Origin: Oenanthe sinensis
Lineage: Eukaryota; Streptophyta; Magnoliopsida; Apiales; Apiaceae
Assembly: GCA_028671895.1 (NCBI GenBank)
Contig: CM053796.1
Location: forward strand, 42,998,860 to 43,062,859
Length of the DNA: 64,000 nt
Direction: 5' to 3'
Made by a program: the position numbers and the translations under genes. Below are positions 23,583 through 36,435 of this stretch, one piece after another. Below the pieces are notes generated by a model, which was given only the letters and a program-made list of their open reading frames with translations, was not told where the DNA came from and did not search any database. Numbering within the stretch: the first letter of the stretch is position 1; each line of letters opens with the position of its first letter.

Positions 23583-26392
23583 ATGTGTATGTCATTGTCA
23601 TCCTATCTCAAAACCCAATGGATTTATTTTTACGGTCAGTATTAGTAATAGTAGGTGATATAGAAAAGTTATAAGGAATTTATTCAAGACAAAGGAAAAA
23701 AAATCAAAAAATAATGACACAGATAACAAACAAGTGCACGTAGGGGTGTTCACGGGTGGGGTTGACCGGGTTGAAGTCGTTTTTTTTATCCAACCCAATT
23801 AATTCGGTTTAAAATTTTTCAACCCGTTATATTAAAAATTATTATATAACCCAATTCTACCCAATTTAAGTCGGTTTGATTTAGTTTAATCGGTTTATAT
23901 TTAATATTAAAATTTTATATTTTCACATATTTAAACATAATTTGTGATAATAAAATTTAATATCTCAACATAAATAATAAAAAAATTAAAACAACGTTAA
24001 CAAATTAGATTCGTAAATTGTAAAACTTATAAGTAATCTAATAAATATTCAAAACTTTTAATATATAATTATTATTATTATATTAATGTATAATATATAA
24101 ATTATCATGAAAGTATAAAATATCGAATATAATTATATATTATATAACATATTTATACTATTATATCATATATATATAAATATAATAAGAGAAAGAGAGA
24201 TCTTATCCAAATACTACTAAATGCCAAAGAATGATTCCTAATAATTACATAATATCATGTACTAATTATTCATAAGTTATAATTATTATTATTAAGATTG
24301 CTAACAACTATAATTTTTCTTACCTCGCTCCATATTATAACTCAAACTCTATTAGATATCTTAGTAATATATAAATTTGAACTTAAAAATCTATTTTGGA
24401 ATTAATTAAAAAAAATTCGTAATTATTGTGCTCTTTACACGACAAATATTGTTTAGGTCATATTTTGAGTTTCAGAAGTCATAATTGAGCGATTTTACGG
24501 CCCACGCGAAACTTATAAAATTATCTTTAATTCTGAGGTGTTCCAACATCCAAAATCCAACTGCAGTAGCCCGTAGTCTAGAGAGAAAAGACAATTACGA
24601 TTTTTTATCAGAAAATTTTATTCCGTTTAGAAAACTTTTTTATAATTAATTTAAAACATTAAAATACTTTTTATATTAAATTTATATAAAGACATGTCAT
24701 ATATCACACATTATTATGTATTATTATTATATTAGAGTAGAGATAATATTATGGTTTTACATACACAGAGACGGAGGGAGGCTGTGAATTTTTCTTATGA
24801 GAGGGAGGATTAAAGTTTTTTATCCAAATCTTTTTTATAAAAATATTTAATATGATATTATATAAGATATAATTAAGGATAACTTTATACGGAGAATGAG
24901 TTACACTTACAAGATAAACTATTAAATTGAGAACTCATAAACCTTATTAAATTCATTGGTTTGGATCGAATGGAAGAAATTAGTTTTTTTTCAAAAAAAT
25001 AATTATTTGAGTTACCCGACTAAAAGTCCAATCTTAGCCTAAGATATTAAATACATATTTTATTTTATTATTATATCAAAAATATGTTATCACATACTTT
25101 GAATCATATTTCTTGATAAATAAAATAAATAAAATTAAAATAATATAAATTAATAAATATTAATACATTTTTAAATTTAATCAATTTATATATGAGAAAA
25201 AATGTTTGGTTCAATAAATAACCTGTCATATATTAGTATGAAAAAGTGGGATATAAAAATTATTATGACGGTAATTGCTATGTATCGTTTTATTTTTTTA
25301 ATATTAACTTAAAATTTAAATCTAATTAGCAATATAATAACATCTATTATTTATTGATGCATGGTTTAAATTATATATGTTATATAATTATTTATAAATT
25401 ACAATTACTATTATATTACTGAAAATCTAATAACATAAAAAAAAACTTATCCAAATTAATAATTATATTATCATATTATTGACAAATACATATATATCAT
25501 ATCTCATATACCATAATATCTATTAAATTTTATATAAAATAAATATAATATGGATCTTATAAAAAATATATTTAAATTTAATATGTATAATCTTAAATAT
25601 ATTAAACATTTATTTGATATATTAAAAAATCATGTTCATAATATTTCGAATCACAAAATTTTACATATTTATGTATTAATAATATAAATTTATATTTTAT
25701 GTGATATGCATATTTATTTTAATATTCTATAATTTTCTTATTTATATTTAATTCGGTTGATTTTAAAATATATAATTTAAATAAGTTAAAATTTTAATAT
25801 AATTATAATATATTAAAACTTTTTAAAATGATAAAAATATTATTAATTTTAAAATAAATATTTTAATTAATAAAACAAAATATACGTGCATCGCACAGGT
25901 TAAAATTTATATTATATCTAAACTAGAGAACTTTTTTTTTGAAACATTGAGGTGAACCATAAAAAAGATGTTAACCATGGAAACAATCCTAACATCCAAT
26001 TTTAATAAAATTTAATTTTAAAAAAGATATATATATTATACATACAACTCTATCCCCAATTGTCCTCTTTTTATACAACTCCTCACGGATAATATTATAT
26101 TATATTTAAATTATATTCTATATTTTCTATTTTAACAATCTTATTTATCCTATAATTTTTATTTAATATATCATTAAATTTTATGAATATTAATATATAA
26201 ATATCATTGTATAGAAAAATGTTAAAAGAAATTAACAATTACAACCTAACATTTATTATATTTATTAAAAATATAATAATTAACCACAATTATTTCACTC
26301 CACTTCAAATTCTAGGTCCCAAACTATCCTAAAGAACCGCATCCCACTGGATAATTTCTCTTTTCAATTCACCACAACCCACAAAGCAAATA
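23583..26392. other. AT-rich transposon-derived intergenic DNA
   Basis: No gene is recognised. The left part (about 23745-23910) is rich in GGGTTGA / TCGGTTT motifs that recur in inverted sense near 27030-27230. This suggests the remains of a larger element interrupted by later insertions. Confidence 0.5.
25884..25926 (+). mobile_element. Helitron-like 3' terminus (candidate)
   Basis: A short palindrome ACGTGCATCGCACAGG is followed after about 20 bp by CTAG. Plant Helitrons end in a small GC-rich hairpin followed by CTRR. The base after CTAG is A rather than the usual T, and no 5' TC end was identified. Confidence 0.35.
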
Positions 26393-26650
26393 CTCCATCC
26401 GTTTCAAAATAGTAGTCCTGTTTTGACTTTTAGAAGTCAAATTGACTCATCTTTGCTTGAGTTTTAATTATTATCAGTGTAAAATTTCAAAAATCTGAAA
26501 AATACATTTTAAATTATATCATTTATATTTTTTAATGATGTAAATTTTTAAATATTTTTTAATGATATAATATATGTAAATTGTAGTCAAAGTTAAGTTA
26601 ATTTGACTTTGAAAAGTTAAAACATGACTACTATTTTGAAACGGATGGAG
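26393..26650. mobile_element. Stowaway-type (Tc1/mariner) MITE
   Basis: The left end CTCCATCCGTTTCAAAATAG is matched in inverted form by CTATTTTGAAACGGATGGAG at the right, with TA on both sides (26391-26392 and 26651-26652). Length 258 bp, AT-rich interior. Confidence 0.9.
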
Positions 26651-27330
26651 TAACATATAAGCTAATATAGAAATAATTTAAAAAGTTTATTACTTATTTA
26701 TTAATTTATGTAATATACCACAACCTTGATGATAAAATATAAAATATAATTTTAGTTGATATTATAATATTATATATATATATATATATATTACTTTTAC
26801 AATTTATTTGTAATATTCATATTAAGATTTCTAATTCAAGTTAAATTATAAAAAAGTTACCCGAGGCATGACACACTATATTGTACTAATATTTATCGAA
26901 TGACACGTGATAGATTTTGATTGGTTATAATATTATTTAAATTAAAAATAATTTAGAGTAGATAAAAAAATAACCACGAAGCAAATAAAAAAACAACCTC
27001 GTGCTTTACACGGGTTATAAGCTAGTAATATATAAGTATCGGGTTGAGTTGAGTTGGTTAAAATAACTTTCAATCCATAGTCAATCCAATTAACAACACA
27101 TAGCCAACCTAGTTAATTCGGGTTGAATTTTTTTTTAACCCAACCTAATATCGGGATTTTTTCCGATTAAATCGGCCAAAATATGGTTTGAATCAGTTTA
27201 ATCAGGTTTTATAACCCATAAACATCTCTGCTCATAACTGGACTCGATTAAAATTCATCCCAAGATGGAATACAGAGTTTTCCATATCAAGAATCACAAC
27301 ATAAGCTGGGCCTGAATAAATATTGGGCTT
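26651..27330. other. AT-rich spacer with (TA)n and GGGTTGA-rich end
   Basis: It includes a TA run near 26771-26791, a second Helitron-like terminus at 26998-27025, and GGGTTGAGTTGAG / AACCCAACC-rich DNA at 27040-27230 that mirrors the region near 23.75 kb. No gene is seen. Confidence 0.5.
26998..27025 (+). mobile_element. Helitron-like 3' terminus (candidate)
   Basis: CTCGTGCTTTACACGGG can form a hairpin (one G-T pair). It is followed seven bases later by CTAG and then T, which fits the canonical Helitron 3' end inserted before T. The 5' end could not be located. Confidence 0.45.
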
Positions 27331-27655
27331 TTAATAATTCTTCTCCTTAGGCCCATGGCTTTCATAAAAGGCTTCAAGCTTAGCATCAACAGAAGGAAAA
27401 GGTGATTTGTAATTTGGGTCTACTCTAAAGTTTTGGAAATTAACCCTAGCCATATCACCCCACAATTTATAAGTAGCCCTATCATGAGCTATAGCTGCTT
27501 CTTCAGCTGTATCAAATGTGCCTAGCCAAAGCCTGGTTTTGTTTTTTGGTAAACGAGTTTCAGCAACCCATTTGCCCCTTGTCTTTGTCTCACTCCCCTA
27601 TAAAGTTTTCTGGGCTTTGGTGGAGGTCCAGCCAAACTTGTTGGGTTTTATGGAG
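27331..27655 (-). pseudogene. ERF/DREB transcription-factor fragment with a frameshift
   Basis: On the minus strand PPPKPRKLYRGVRQR, the start of an AP2/ERF DNA-binding domain, shifts frame and continues as GKWVAETRLPKNKTRLWLGT, then FDTAEEAAIAHD and WGDMARVNF. It ends at a stop at 27331-27333. Intact DREB A-6 type proteins read RQRHWGKWVAE here; one base is missing at the His-Trp codons (about 27580). Nothing recognisable of the N-terminal region precedes the domain. The intact residues downstream suggest a fairly recent loss or a captured fragment. Confidence 0.8.
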
Positions 27656-29103
27656 TTTACCTTTTTAAATTTGTACTAGCATATGAGTTAGTTTAATTTT
27701 CAGATTTTGACTAGAATCTGATTTAGTCTATTTTTTCATATTAGTACTATGATTAGAATTAGATTCAGTTTCTTCTTCTATAAATAGTCTCATGTCATTG
27801 TCCAACACAATACAATTGTGAGATATCATAGGAATTTCCAAACTGTCTTGTGTGATTGTCATTTATTTTCTTATTCTTGTTTATTCGATTTGGGTTTGTT
27901 TTCGTAGTTGAATACTCAACAACTGTTTGAAAAAGGGGAGAAGAGAAGAAGAAACCCTGGAATCGAGAAAGAACCCTAGAATCGAGAAAGAAGAAGAAGA
28001 CATGAAGAAAAGATAGCACCCATGCCTCTTGGGACACAATCATCACCCTTTCATATCTGTGGCTGGGTGCCTTTACTGTCCTCTTTTATTTTCTCTTGTA
28101 CCAATTACAATATAATAAAACTTTCTCAGGATAGCAATATGATCGATCAATATTAATTATTGACTTACTGGCAAATTAGTTTAAATCGTACATATTATCA
28201 AAGTGAACAATTAGCACACACAAGAGAATATATTATTAGGTCGTCTATGCACGACTACATATAAGTGAAATAATACACGACTAGTAGGCGTTATCGAAAA
28301 GCATATGCCAAGGTTTCTGGTTAAATATATTGTGGATATATAAACCAATAATTCCTATCATGAATTATATATAGTAGTACCATTCTTTCTATGATTACTT
28401 ATCTTCTTTTAAGGCTAGTGGAAGGATTCTTTATCTTTTTGATATCTAATTACATTTGTAAAACTACTCGTTCTTATTCCAAGCTACTGAGATGCTTTGA
28501 GATCATGCTATTCTACTAAAGAATATCGAACTCTAACTAGTTCACACACACACACTCATGAGTCATGGCAATCACTCATTTTGTCTTCTCCTTACCGTTC
28601 GTGCGCTTTATTTACTTGGTTTATATACGTGCCGTGTCGAGTTATTCGTGTTTTGTTAGTTTTTGCTAAGTGTCTAGTTATTCGTGTTGCAGTGCTGGTT
28701 TTGAAGAAAAATACGATATTTACATTCGGACTGCTTAGTAGCCAATGTATTGAGCCTCTTCAAAAAATTGTATTGTTTTAATTCTGTTACAACGATTGAA
28801 TTCGGTCCCAGTAACCGAATCCTAAAAAATCTAAAATTCAGTATGCATGAATAAATTTAATTTATAGGTGATCATAAAATAAAAGCACCATTAGATTTTT
28901 TTTAAAATCCATGCTATTTTTTAAAATACTAATAGATTTAATGTATTTTCATTTTTTTTAAATTCAAGCCGGAAAATTCGTCCTAAATTTAGATTTTCTT
29001 GTAGAGGTCTTTCCTCTTTAATTTGGAGTTTCTAATACTGAACTCAAAGTAAAATCATTAGTCGTTACCCTGTCCTATCATGCATGATAAGACTTAGTTA
29101 GAG
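27656..29103. other. Intergenic region
   Basis: No confident gene. A TATAAATAG box with flanking promoter-like DNA lies at 27780, perhaps from an LTR remnant. A (AC)n tract occurs near 28542. Confidence 0.45.
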
Positions 29104-29207
29104 TGCCCGTTTGGCTGGATTTATAAGCTGGAAATAAGTGCTTATTTTCAGAAATAAATATCCTAAAATAAGTTATTTATTTTAAATTTAAGTCCAGCCA
29201 AACGAAA
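29104..29207. mobile_element. Short hAT-like MITE
   Basis: CCGTTTGGCTGGATTTA near 29107 is mirrored by TAAGTCCAGCCAAACG ending at 29204. The interior is A/T-rich with AAGTGCTTATTT and AAATAAGT motifs. This is typical of tiny plant hAT MITEs, though no clean target duplication is evident. Confidence 0.65.
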
Positions 29208-31306
29208 AACAACTAAATAACTAGTGGAAGCATTTGAATTCAAACCCACCAAATTAATTAGTAGGGTTACTTATTATCTTTATATACTGAACCCTAAAAA
29301 GCTTACTATTGGTTTTTTCTTGTAGGTTAATTAGGTTTCAACTCTTCAAAGTAAAAGAGAGATGATTTTTGTAAAATTATTCCAAGTGTCTCACATCACA
29401 ATCCCTCTTTTAGTATTAAAAAAGCTTAGTCAACGGAAAATTTAGTTAGATCAAGCCGGATTATTGGTCAACTTAATTATGTACCTTCTATGTGCCTGCC
29501 GACAAAGCTCCAACTCATGATGTAGCTAATATAATGATTTAGATTTCATAATTTGATATTTAAATATAGTGTACTTATAATATATATATAATTTTTAATT
29601 TTTTTTCTAATTTAATAGTGATCAATAATAACTTTTCTCATCATGCATATACAGTACGTTTTGTATGGTAAATAGTAAAATAGACATGGTTACTAGCTTT
29701 TTAGCTACATAAATTACCATGCACGAGCTTTCAAGATTTTAACTTACTTATAAATAAAATAGTTGTTGATTTTTGAAACCAAATAATGACTTGCATATAA
29801 TTTTTAGCTTTTTCTAATACTAACTCTCACGAGATAGTTGCGTAAAGATATTATTTATAATTAATAGCCCAAACTAGAAAAAGAAAAAAAACGAGGTTAC
29901 AAATTAATATTAGTTTTCTAAACCCTTATTAATTAATAGAGTTTTATGTTTAAAGAATGGCGTAATCAGACATTCATAGGAGCTCCTGCTAAATTAATAT
30001 TTCTCAAAGAGGTTTTGATAGAATTTTGCTCATTCTCTTAGATTTAATTAGCTGAATTTTCAACAAAATTTTATTAGTCAATCGAAACTGTAGTAAAAAA
30101 TAACGCTTGTTGATTTAGCCACTGATTCCAAATATATATACTTGTGCGTGTATACGAATGTACAGCCGCAATATTAAATGCATATGAATTGAATCAAAAA
30201 AAAATTATAATTTCCTTGTTAGCTTAAATAATTTTTTTTGAAGAAGCAGGCTAGCTTAAATATTAGAGAAATTATCAAAAATACTATTTTCTAAAGTTTT
30301 TTTTTCAATTTTATGATCTTCTGATTTTTTTTGTAAAAATATGGTTTGTAATCGAAATCAACCAGGTACAACTTATTTTTCTGAAATATAATTGAATTTG
30401 TTTTTGTTACATTTATGGTTGTATTTTGATTTATACCGCGTAACTTGTTAAGCAAAGTATTATGCAACAAAAAATAATTATTTTTATTAAATTTTAAACT
30501 TACATTGATGAGTGATTTCGATTGATTCCAGTTGCAAATATGATTGCAAAGTTGTAAGCCTTATTTTTGTAAAAAAATTCAAAAAAATCGTATTTTCACA
30601 AAAAAAATCAGTATTTTTGCAAATATAATTTTATCCTCAAATATTTTTGAAAAAAACCCTAAATATTATTCATTTGTGTAATCTTTTTTATTTATTCCGT
30701 TTCTTGCGTAAATATCTTTTACGTAAACGCTCACTTGACAAGTTGACATGTTATATAATACAGTAATAATAAAAATGATTTGATATTTTTCATTAAAAAT
30801 TTAAAAAAGGGGCAGCTGACACAAAGCAAATCTAGGGAAGTGAGAAAGAAAAATAGCTCAAAGCAAAGAACTTTAGAAAAATAGAATCTGCTATAATTCC
30901 TATCTGTCTTTAGAGCCGAAGTATAAAATAAATAGAGTATATTTTTTTTTATTACAAATACAGTTTTGTATTGTCTCTCTATAAGAAAATTACTGTAACA
31001 TTAAAAAAAAAAAAAGTTGAAAGTTTCAGTCTTTGTATTGAAGACTGGAAACACACCACAACCAAACGCTCCCTTTTTTAATATCATACAGTAATATTTT
31101 TCTCCTCCAAATCTTTTTTTCTTCTTTCACCTGAATTCATATATTCTTTCAAACATCTAGTAACTCGGCATTATATAAATCACATCCCATTTGTCTTTTA
31201 TATTATCTCTTTCTCTTCCACGCAAATTCTCTACTCCTTGTCACAACATTTAAAATAGGGTATTAGAAGCTCATATATATATATATATATAGGTGAATAT
31301 TAAAAA
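29208..31306. other. AT-rich intergenic DNA, neprosin upstream region
   Basis: No gene is recognised. An (AT)n run at 31273-31291 and AT-rich promoter-like DNA precede the neprosin leader. Confidence 0.5.
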
Positions 31307-31462
31307 GTTTTCAAGTCTTGGAGGTTGGAATTAATGGTGAAACATTGAACCAAGTTCTTAAGAATTGTTATTCTCGATCTGTTGTATGGAAATGGTGGGA
31401 GGTGTGCCTACTTCTTCCATGGCCAAAAAAACAACAGAATATTTTGAGCTACTATGATCACA
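31307..31462 (+). repeat. Neprosin 5' leader segment, duplicated at 16529-16673
   Basis: GTTTTCAAGTCTTGGAGG, then GAAACATTGAACCAAGTTC and TTTTGAGCTACTATGATCAC, are shared with 16529-16673, with scattered small indels. Here the segment leads directly into the neprosin gene and contains the upstream in-frame ATG at 31454. Confidence 0.8.
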
Positions 31463-31501
31463 GAAGAAGACAGCAGCAGTACATATATATATTCATCAAA
31501 C

Positions 31502-34192
31502 ATGGTCATGTCAAGATCTTCTAGATATTTTAAGAGATCCCCAATCATTTCATTTCTTGTTTTCTTTCTTCATATTAGTTGCTATGTTTCTCCAGTTTTT
31601 TCTTCAAAAGCAACCAATATTCAGCATGCCAACCAAACATTCAGACTGGGGAAAGACTTGTACAAGTTGAAGATGATTAAAGCTCATCTTATGAAGATCA
31701 ATAAACCTTCTACCAAGACAATACAGGCATATTTTTCTTGACTTTATATATATAGCACTGTAAAAGTTCTGGTTTTTACAACTTTTTCTTTTTCTTTTAC
31801 TTTTAATTCCCTGTTTTTGTTTTGTTTGTTGATTATGTTATGTTAATTTTTAATCTGTTGCAGAGCCCAGATGGTGATTTGATAGATTGTGTTCCAGCTC
31901 ATCAGCAACCAGCCTTTGATCACCCTCATTTGAAAGGACAACAACCATTGGTAAATATTAATACAAAATTATACTTATGCATTTGAAACCATATTTTTTA
32001 TTGTAGTGCATTGACAAATTGTCAAGACTATATCAATATTGACTTTTATATATAGGATCAACCGGAAAGACCCAAAGGCCAAAATCCGAAAGAAATGGCA
32101 TCAGAAAACTATCAGTTGTGGAGTGTTTCCGGAGAGTTTTGTCCAGAAGGAACCGTTCCAATCAGAAGAACAACTGAACAAGATGTTTTAAGAGCTAGTT
32201 CTGTTCGAAGATTCGGACGAAAATTTCAAAGGCCGGTTAGAAGAGACACTTCTAGCAGTGGCCATGAGGTTAGTATTACCGAACCATTATAAAATGCAGA
32301 ATGTTTATAAAAGTTTCAGTAGTAATTAAAGAAATCAATTCGATCAACAAATTGTTAAAATAAATATTGTTCTTTAGAGTAGCAGATATGAAATCAATGT
32401 GTTAACACGTTTGCAGATTTTCACTGTGCATGCATCATACATCTCTTTCCATATATGTTCACTCTATTTACTATTGATCAAATCAGAATATTTTCTCAAG
32501 TAACTATACTATACACACTGAATTTGGTATTAATTTCTGAAAGTAAAATTAGTAAAATTGATATGAATTTGGGGTTACAGCATGCAGTTGGGTATGTTAC
32601 TGGACAACAATATTATGGAGCAAAAGCAAGCATAAATGTGTGGGCACCTCGAGTGGCTAGCCGATATGAATTCAGCTTGTCTCAAATGTGGGTTATTTCT
32701 GGTTCATTTGGGAATGATCTGAACACCATTGAAGCTGGTTGGCAGGCAAGTTCATAGCTCCTTGATTACTGCTATCTTTATAAATATAATTATATGAGAT
32801 TTGTACTACTTATTGTCTTATAGTTTTATTCAAGATAAGTTGTTAAAACATAATGTAAATAAATGCTTAATTTTAGTCAGTAATAATTAACTACGAAAAT
32901 GATTTGATTACTTAAAAGAAATGGAGACCAGTGTAGTTAATAAGCATTGAAAGTAGCAATAACATCTCAACTACCTATGCAGTAAAGAGTTTGTAATGTA
33001 GCCATTGAAGCTAATTCATTTATTGATGAATTTTCAACAGGTTAGTCCAGAATTGTATGGAGACAATTACCCTAGATTCTTCACTTACTGGACTGTAAGT
33101 TAATATCTTCTACTCCTCCAGTTACTTGTAGCGTGTAAAAGTGTGTTAATATTGTTTGTGTTTGTCGGCTTTTGTCATATCGTAGCTAGCAACTGATTTA
33201 CAATTCACTATTGGTCGCGCAGAGTGATGCATATCAAACTACGGGATGCTACAACTTATTATGCTCAGGGTTCGTTCAAACTAACAATAGGATAGCAATT
33301 GGAGCTGCAATTTCTCCAAGATCATCTTACCATGGTGGCCAATTTGATATTAGCATCCTAGTATGGAAGGTAAATGCTAACATTAATTTAACTTTTATCC
33401 ATCGATCATTTGTTTTAGCCTAAGGGATACATCTCGATCTTCTCTTGATTATAAGAAATCGACTGTTAAAGTCTTGGTGATGAACTGCAATTGACTATTC
33501 CCTATAAAGAAAAAAAAACTTTATCCATCTAGAATATGTCAAGATATGCAAGTTACTTTTACCTCTTTTGATGCTAGGTGTAATTCTTTGACAAATGTCT
33601 AGCTTTGCACAACTCTTGAGCAACAATTTCTAAAATAGCTTACGGAATAAATCTACTACTGTTTTGGACCATTTTATCAGTTAAATTATTTGGTTGGTTC
33701 GACGATGATAGTTCAGTCATAAGACAAAAAGGGATGTAACATACACATACACTACTGATGCACATGTACCCAGTCCAAACTCCTATTATTGTCTAATGCG
33801 GTTACCTTATGCAGGATCCGAAGCACGGGAACTGGTGGCTAGAGTTTGGATCTGGAATATTGATAGGATATTGGCCAGCATTTTTATTCACTCACCTGAG
33901 GAATCATGCAACCATGGTACAATATGGAGGAGAAGTTGTTAACACTAGAAGCTCCGGTTATCACACTCCAACACAAATGGGGAGTGGACATTTTGCTTGG
34001 GAAGGGTTTGGTAAAGCTTCTTACTTTAGAAACTTACAAGTTGTAGATTGGGATAATAGCTTGATTCCACTACCAAACCTCAAAGTTTTAGCTGATCATC
34101 CTGATTGTTATGATATACGGGGTGGGATTAATCGTGTTTGGGGTAATTATTTTTATTACGGAGGGCCTGGAAGGAATTCAAGATGTCCCTAA
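31502..34192 (+). CDS. Neprosin-family secreted prolyl endopeptidase-like protein (DUF4409 + DUF239), 7 exons
   Basis: Exons: 31502-31726, 31864-31950, 32056-32268, 32581-32745, 33041-33094, 33223-33369, 33815-34192. All are in phase, giving 422 residues. The N-terminus has a basic stretch then a hydrophobic signal segment (ISFLVFFLHISCYVSP). The neprosin activation-peptide domain follows, with KTIQSPDGDLIDCV and QPAFDHPHLK. The C-terminal neprosin domain has GASINVWAP-like sequence, SLSQMWVISG, AGWQVSPELYGD, CYNLLCSGFVQ, GNWWLEFG and the end RVWGNYFYYGGPGRN. Neprosins are glutamic peptidases; the Glu of WWLEFG is one candidate catalytic residue. Introns 1 and 4 begin with GC rather than GT. 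An upstream in-frame ATG (31454) would add 16 residues but lies in the duplicated leader; the ATG at 31502 places the signal peptide better. Confidence 0.9.
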
Positions 34193-35160
34193 TTGAAGGT
34201 AGCTAGTCTTGGATTGTGTTTTCTGTTCCTTTAGGTTGATCAGTTATTCATTTCATTAATTCTTAACATAAAATGAGTCGTATCCATGCACAAAACTCTC
34301 ATGCTAGAGAACGATACGAAGTACACATTTATATTTAATGTGTTACGTGTAGGATTTGAAATTGTAAGCGCTCCTAGCGGTGTACATTCGAAATACAAAA
34401 TACTATTGAAAAGACCATGATTTGTGAACTGTTCTGACGATATATTGGTTTTTTCCCAGATAAGATTCTGGTCTTGAGCTATGTAAAAGATCGAGTAAAT
34501 AAAAAGCATGCCCAGATGGGAACTATAAGAATTAAAGAAGAAGATGCGAGTAGCGTAGCGTGTAGTTTAAGAAATAAAAGATGAAAGCACCGATGTCTAT
34601 TATAGATGAATATTTGCATGTTTAAAGCTGTCACGACAAAAATAAGTATTTTAGAGACGAAGAAATGTATACGTGCAGTGCCAAATTATTAAGTATAAAT
34701 ACGTAACGAGAAAAGAAACATCGAAATGCGAGTTAGTACGTGCGTTGCCCGTCGTTAATAAACAATAATTTACCCCTTGGCCGTTGGTCCCAATAAATCA
34801 AAGGCCGCTTCTGTAATGCGTGCCTGAGTACATTGTACATATATAGCTACGATAGAATATAAGTGTGGGATACGAATAATATTTTTCAACCTAGTTTAAA
34901 GTCTGAAGATGTGTAACGCTTAAAATGTATCTTTATATGTAGGTGTTAGACCATAGAAAAACACCCGACGATATACACACTTCTTACGCTATGCTAGGCT
35001 GCTAGCGATGCTAGTGTTAAAATCGGAAAATAAAATGTGACATTTTAATAATCTACTGTCATTTCATTATTTGTGTGTTATTTTGAGCAATGAATTGATG
35101 TTACTCGCTTTATCTACTGAAACATCCTGATTTAAGAAGACTTGAAACTTAGGAAACTTA
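34193..35160. other. Neprosin 3' flank and intergenic DNA
   Basis: No further gene is recognised. The first few hundred bases are probable 3' UTR. Confidence 0.5.
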
Positions 35161-35572
35161 GGGCTGCTTTGGTTCCGCACTTCTTGGTAACGTTTCGTTC
35201 ATTCCGAACACATACATGCTGTTTGGTTAAAAAAATTTAATTTTAAAACCTATACATCAAACCCATAAGGTATGGGTAGGGGGAGGTGCGTATGCGATGG
35301 AGGTACGAAGAATCAAATAAAAAATTTATTACTTTTATTATTATTTATAAAATTAAATGTTAATTTTTCAAATAAATTTTTTATAATAATGTTATTTAAT
35401 ATTTAATAAATAATAGTGATTAATTTTTAGTATTACTTGCACGTATATTTTTTAATTTATTAAATAATATTTAAAAAAATCATTACACCACTTAACCAAA
35501 TACGTGATATCATACTAGTTTAACTCGATTTCTAATTCCAGTCTCATACCACTTTATGTACCAAATGACCCC
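35161..35572. mobile_element. Tourist-like (PIF/Harbinger) MITE
   Basis: The ends GGGCTGCTTTGGTTCC and, on the other strand, GGGGTCATTTGGTACA form imperfect TIRs. TTA flanks both sides (35158-35160 and 35573-35575), the target duplication expected for PIF/Harbinger. Length 412 bp; no coding sequence. Confidence 0.65.
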
Positions 35573-36435
35573 TTAAAAAACTTGACCATCACTAGCCTTG
35601 TAGTGCTCGTTCTGCATTGACCTTGGTCCTATCTGAGGACTGAGTGTGAGCCTACCACAAAACTATAAGTTAATTGCTTCTGCTTTTATTGCCGAATCCA
35701 TTTTCAAATTAATTTCAAGTCATTGTTCGCATAAAAAATCGTACTAACTTGTACTGAATTTACACCATAAAATGGGCTGCGAATCATCAACTTTAAGTTA
35801 ATGATAAAAATATAAGCTTCTTTTTTGGTGTAGGCAGCGGTGCACCAAGAAAAATGGGCTTCTTTTTTCTCTGGCCTAATTTAAGTTGAATACTCACCTG
35901 GGTCAAGTGCTTGCAGGCTCGAAAATATATCATGAGTTTTGACTTCTTCCTTGAGGCCCCTTTTGCGTGCAATTATTTATAATTAAATGTAGATAGTTTG
36001 TCCTCTCATAAATTTATTAAATTAAATTAAATTAAATATATTCAAATAAGTATAAATATTATGTCCATTTCAAAAAAAAGTATAAATATTATGTACTTTT
36101 AATGTAAATATTTATATATTATTTATTTTGAAAAATATTAAAAATTGATAACGTTTCTTAACATCATTTAAATACCGTTGTAGCATTTATTCTTAAACAT
36201 AAATTTTGTACTTAAATAGAGTGAGATTAGAGGACTGGTAAAGTGACTGATGGGCCATCAAATCTAAAATGTTCAAAAGAATCCTCCTCCAACATATATG
36301 TCGTGACTCGTGATCACAAAATTTAGCATCCCAAACGCTTAGTAATTTATTTTATAACAACCAACAATATATCGCATGAAAATTATTTGGTGTTAATATA
36401 ATAGTATGTAATATATACATACAATAATATTAATT
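35573..36435. other. Intergenic DNA
   Basis: AT-rich, no gene recognised. It ends in the AATATTAATT target copy of the LINE fragment at 36426-36435. Confidence 0.5.

Noticed and set aside
28497..28781. 94-codon ORF with Cys/Leu/Val-rich sequence
   Set aside because: No recognisable domain, no start context and AT-rich surroundings; chance ORF.
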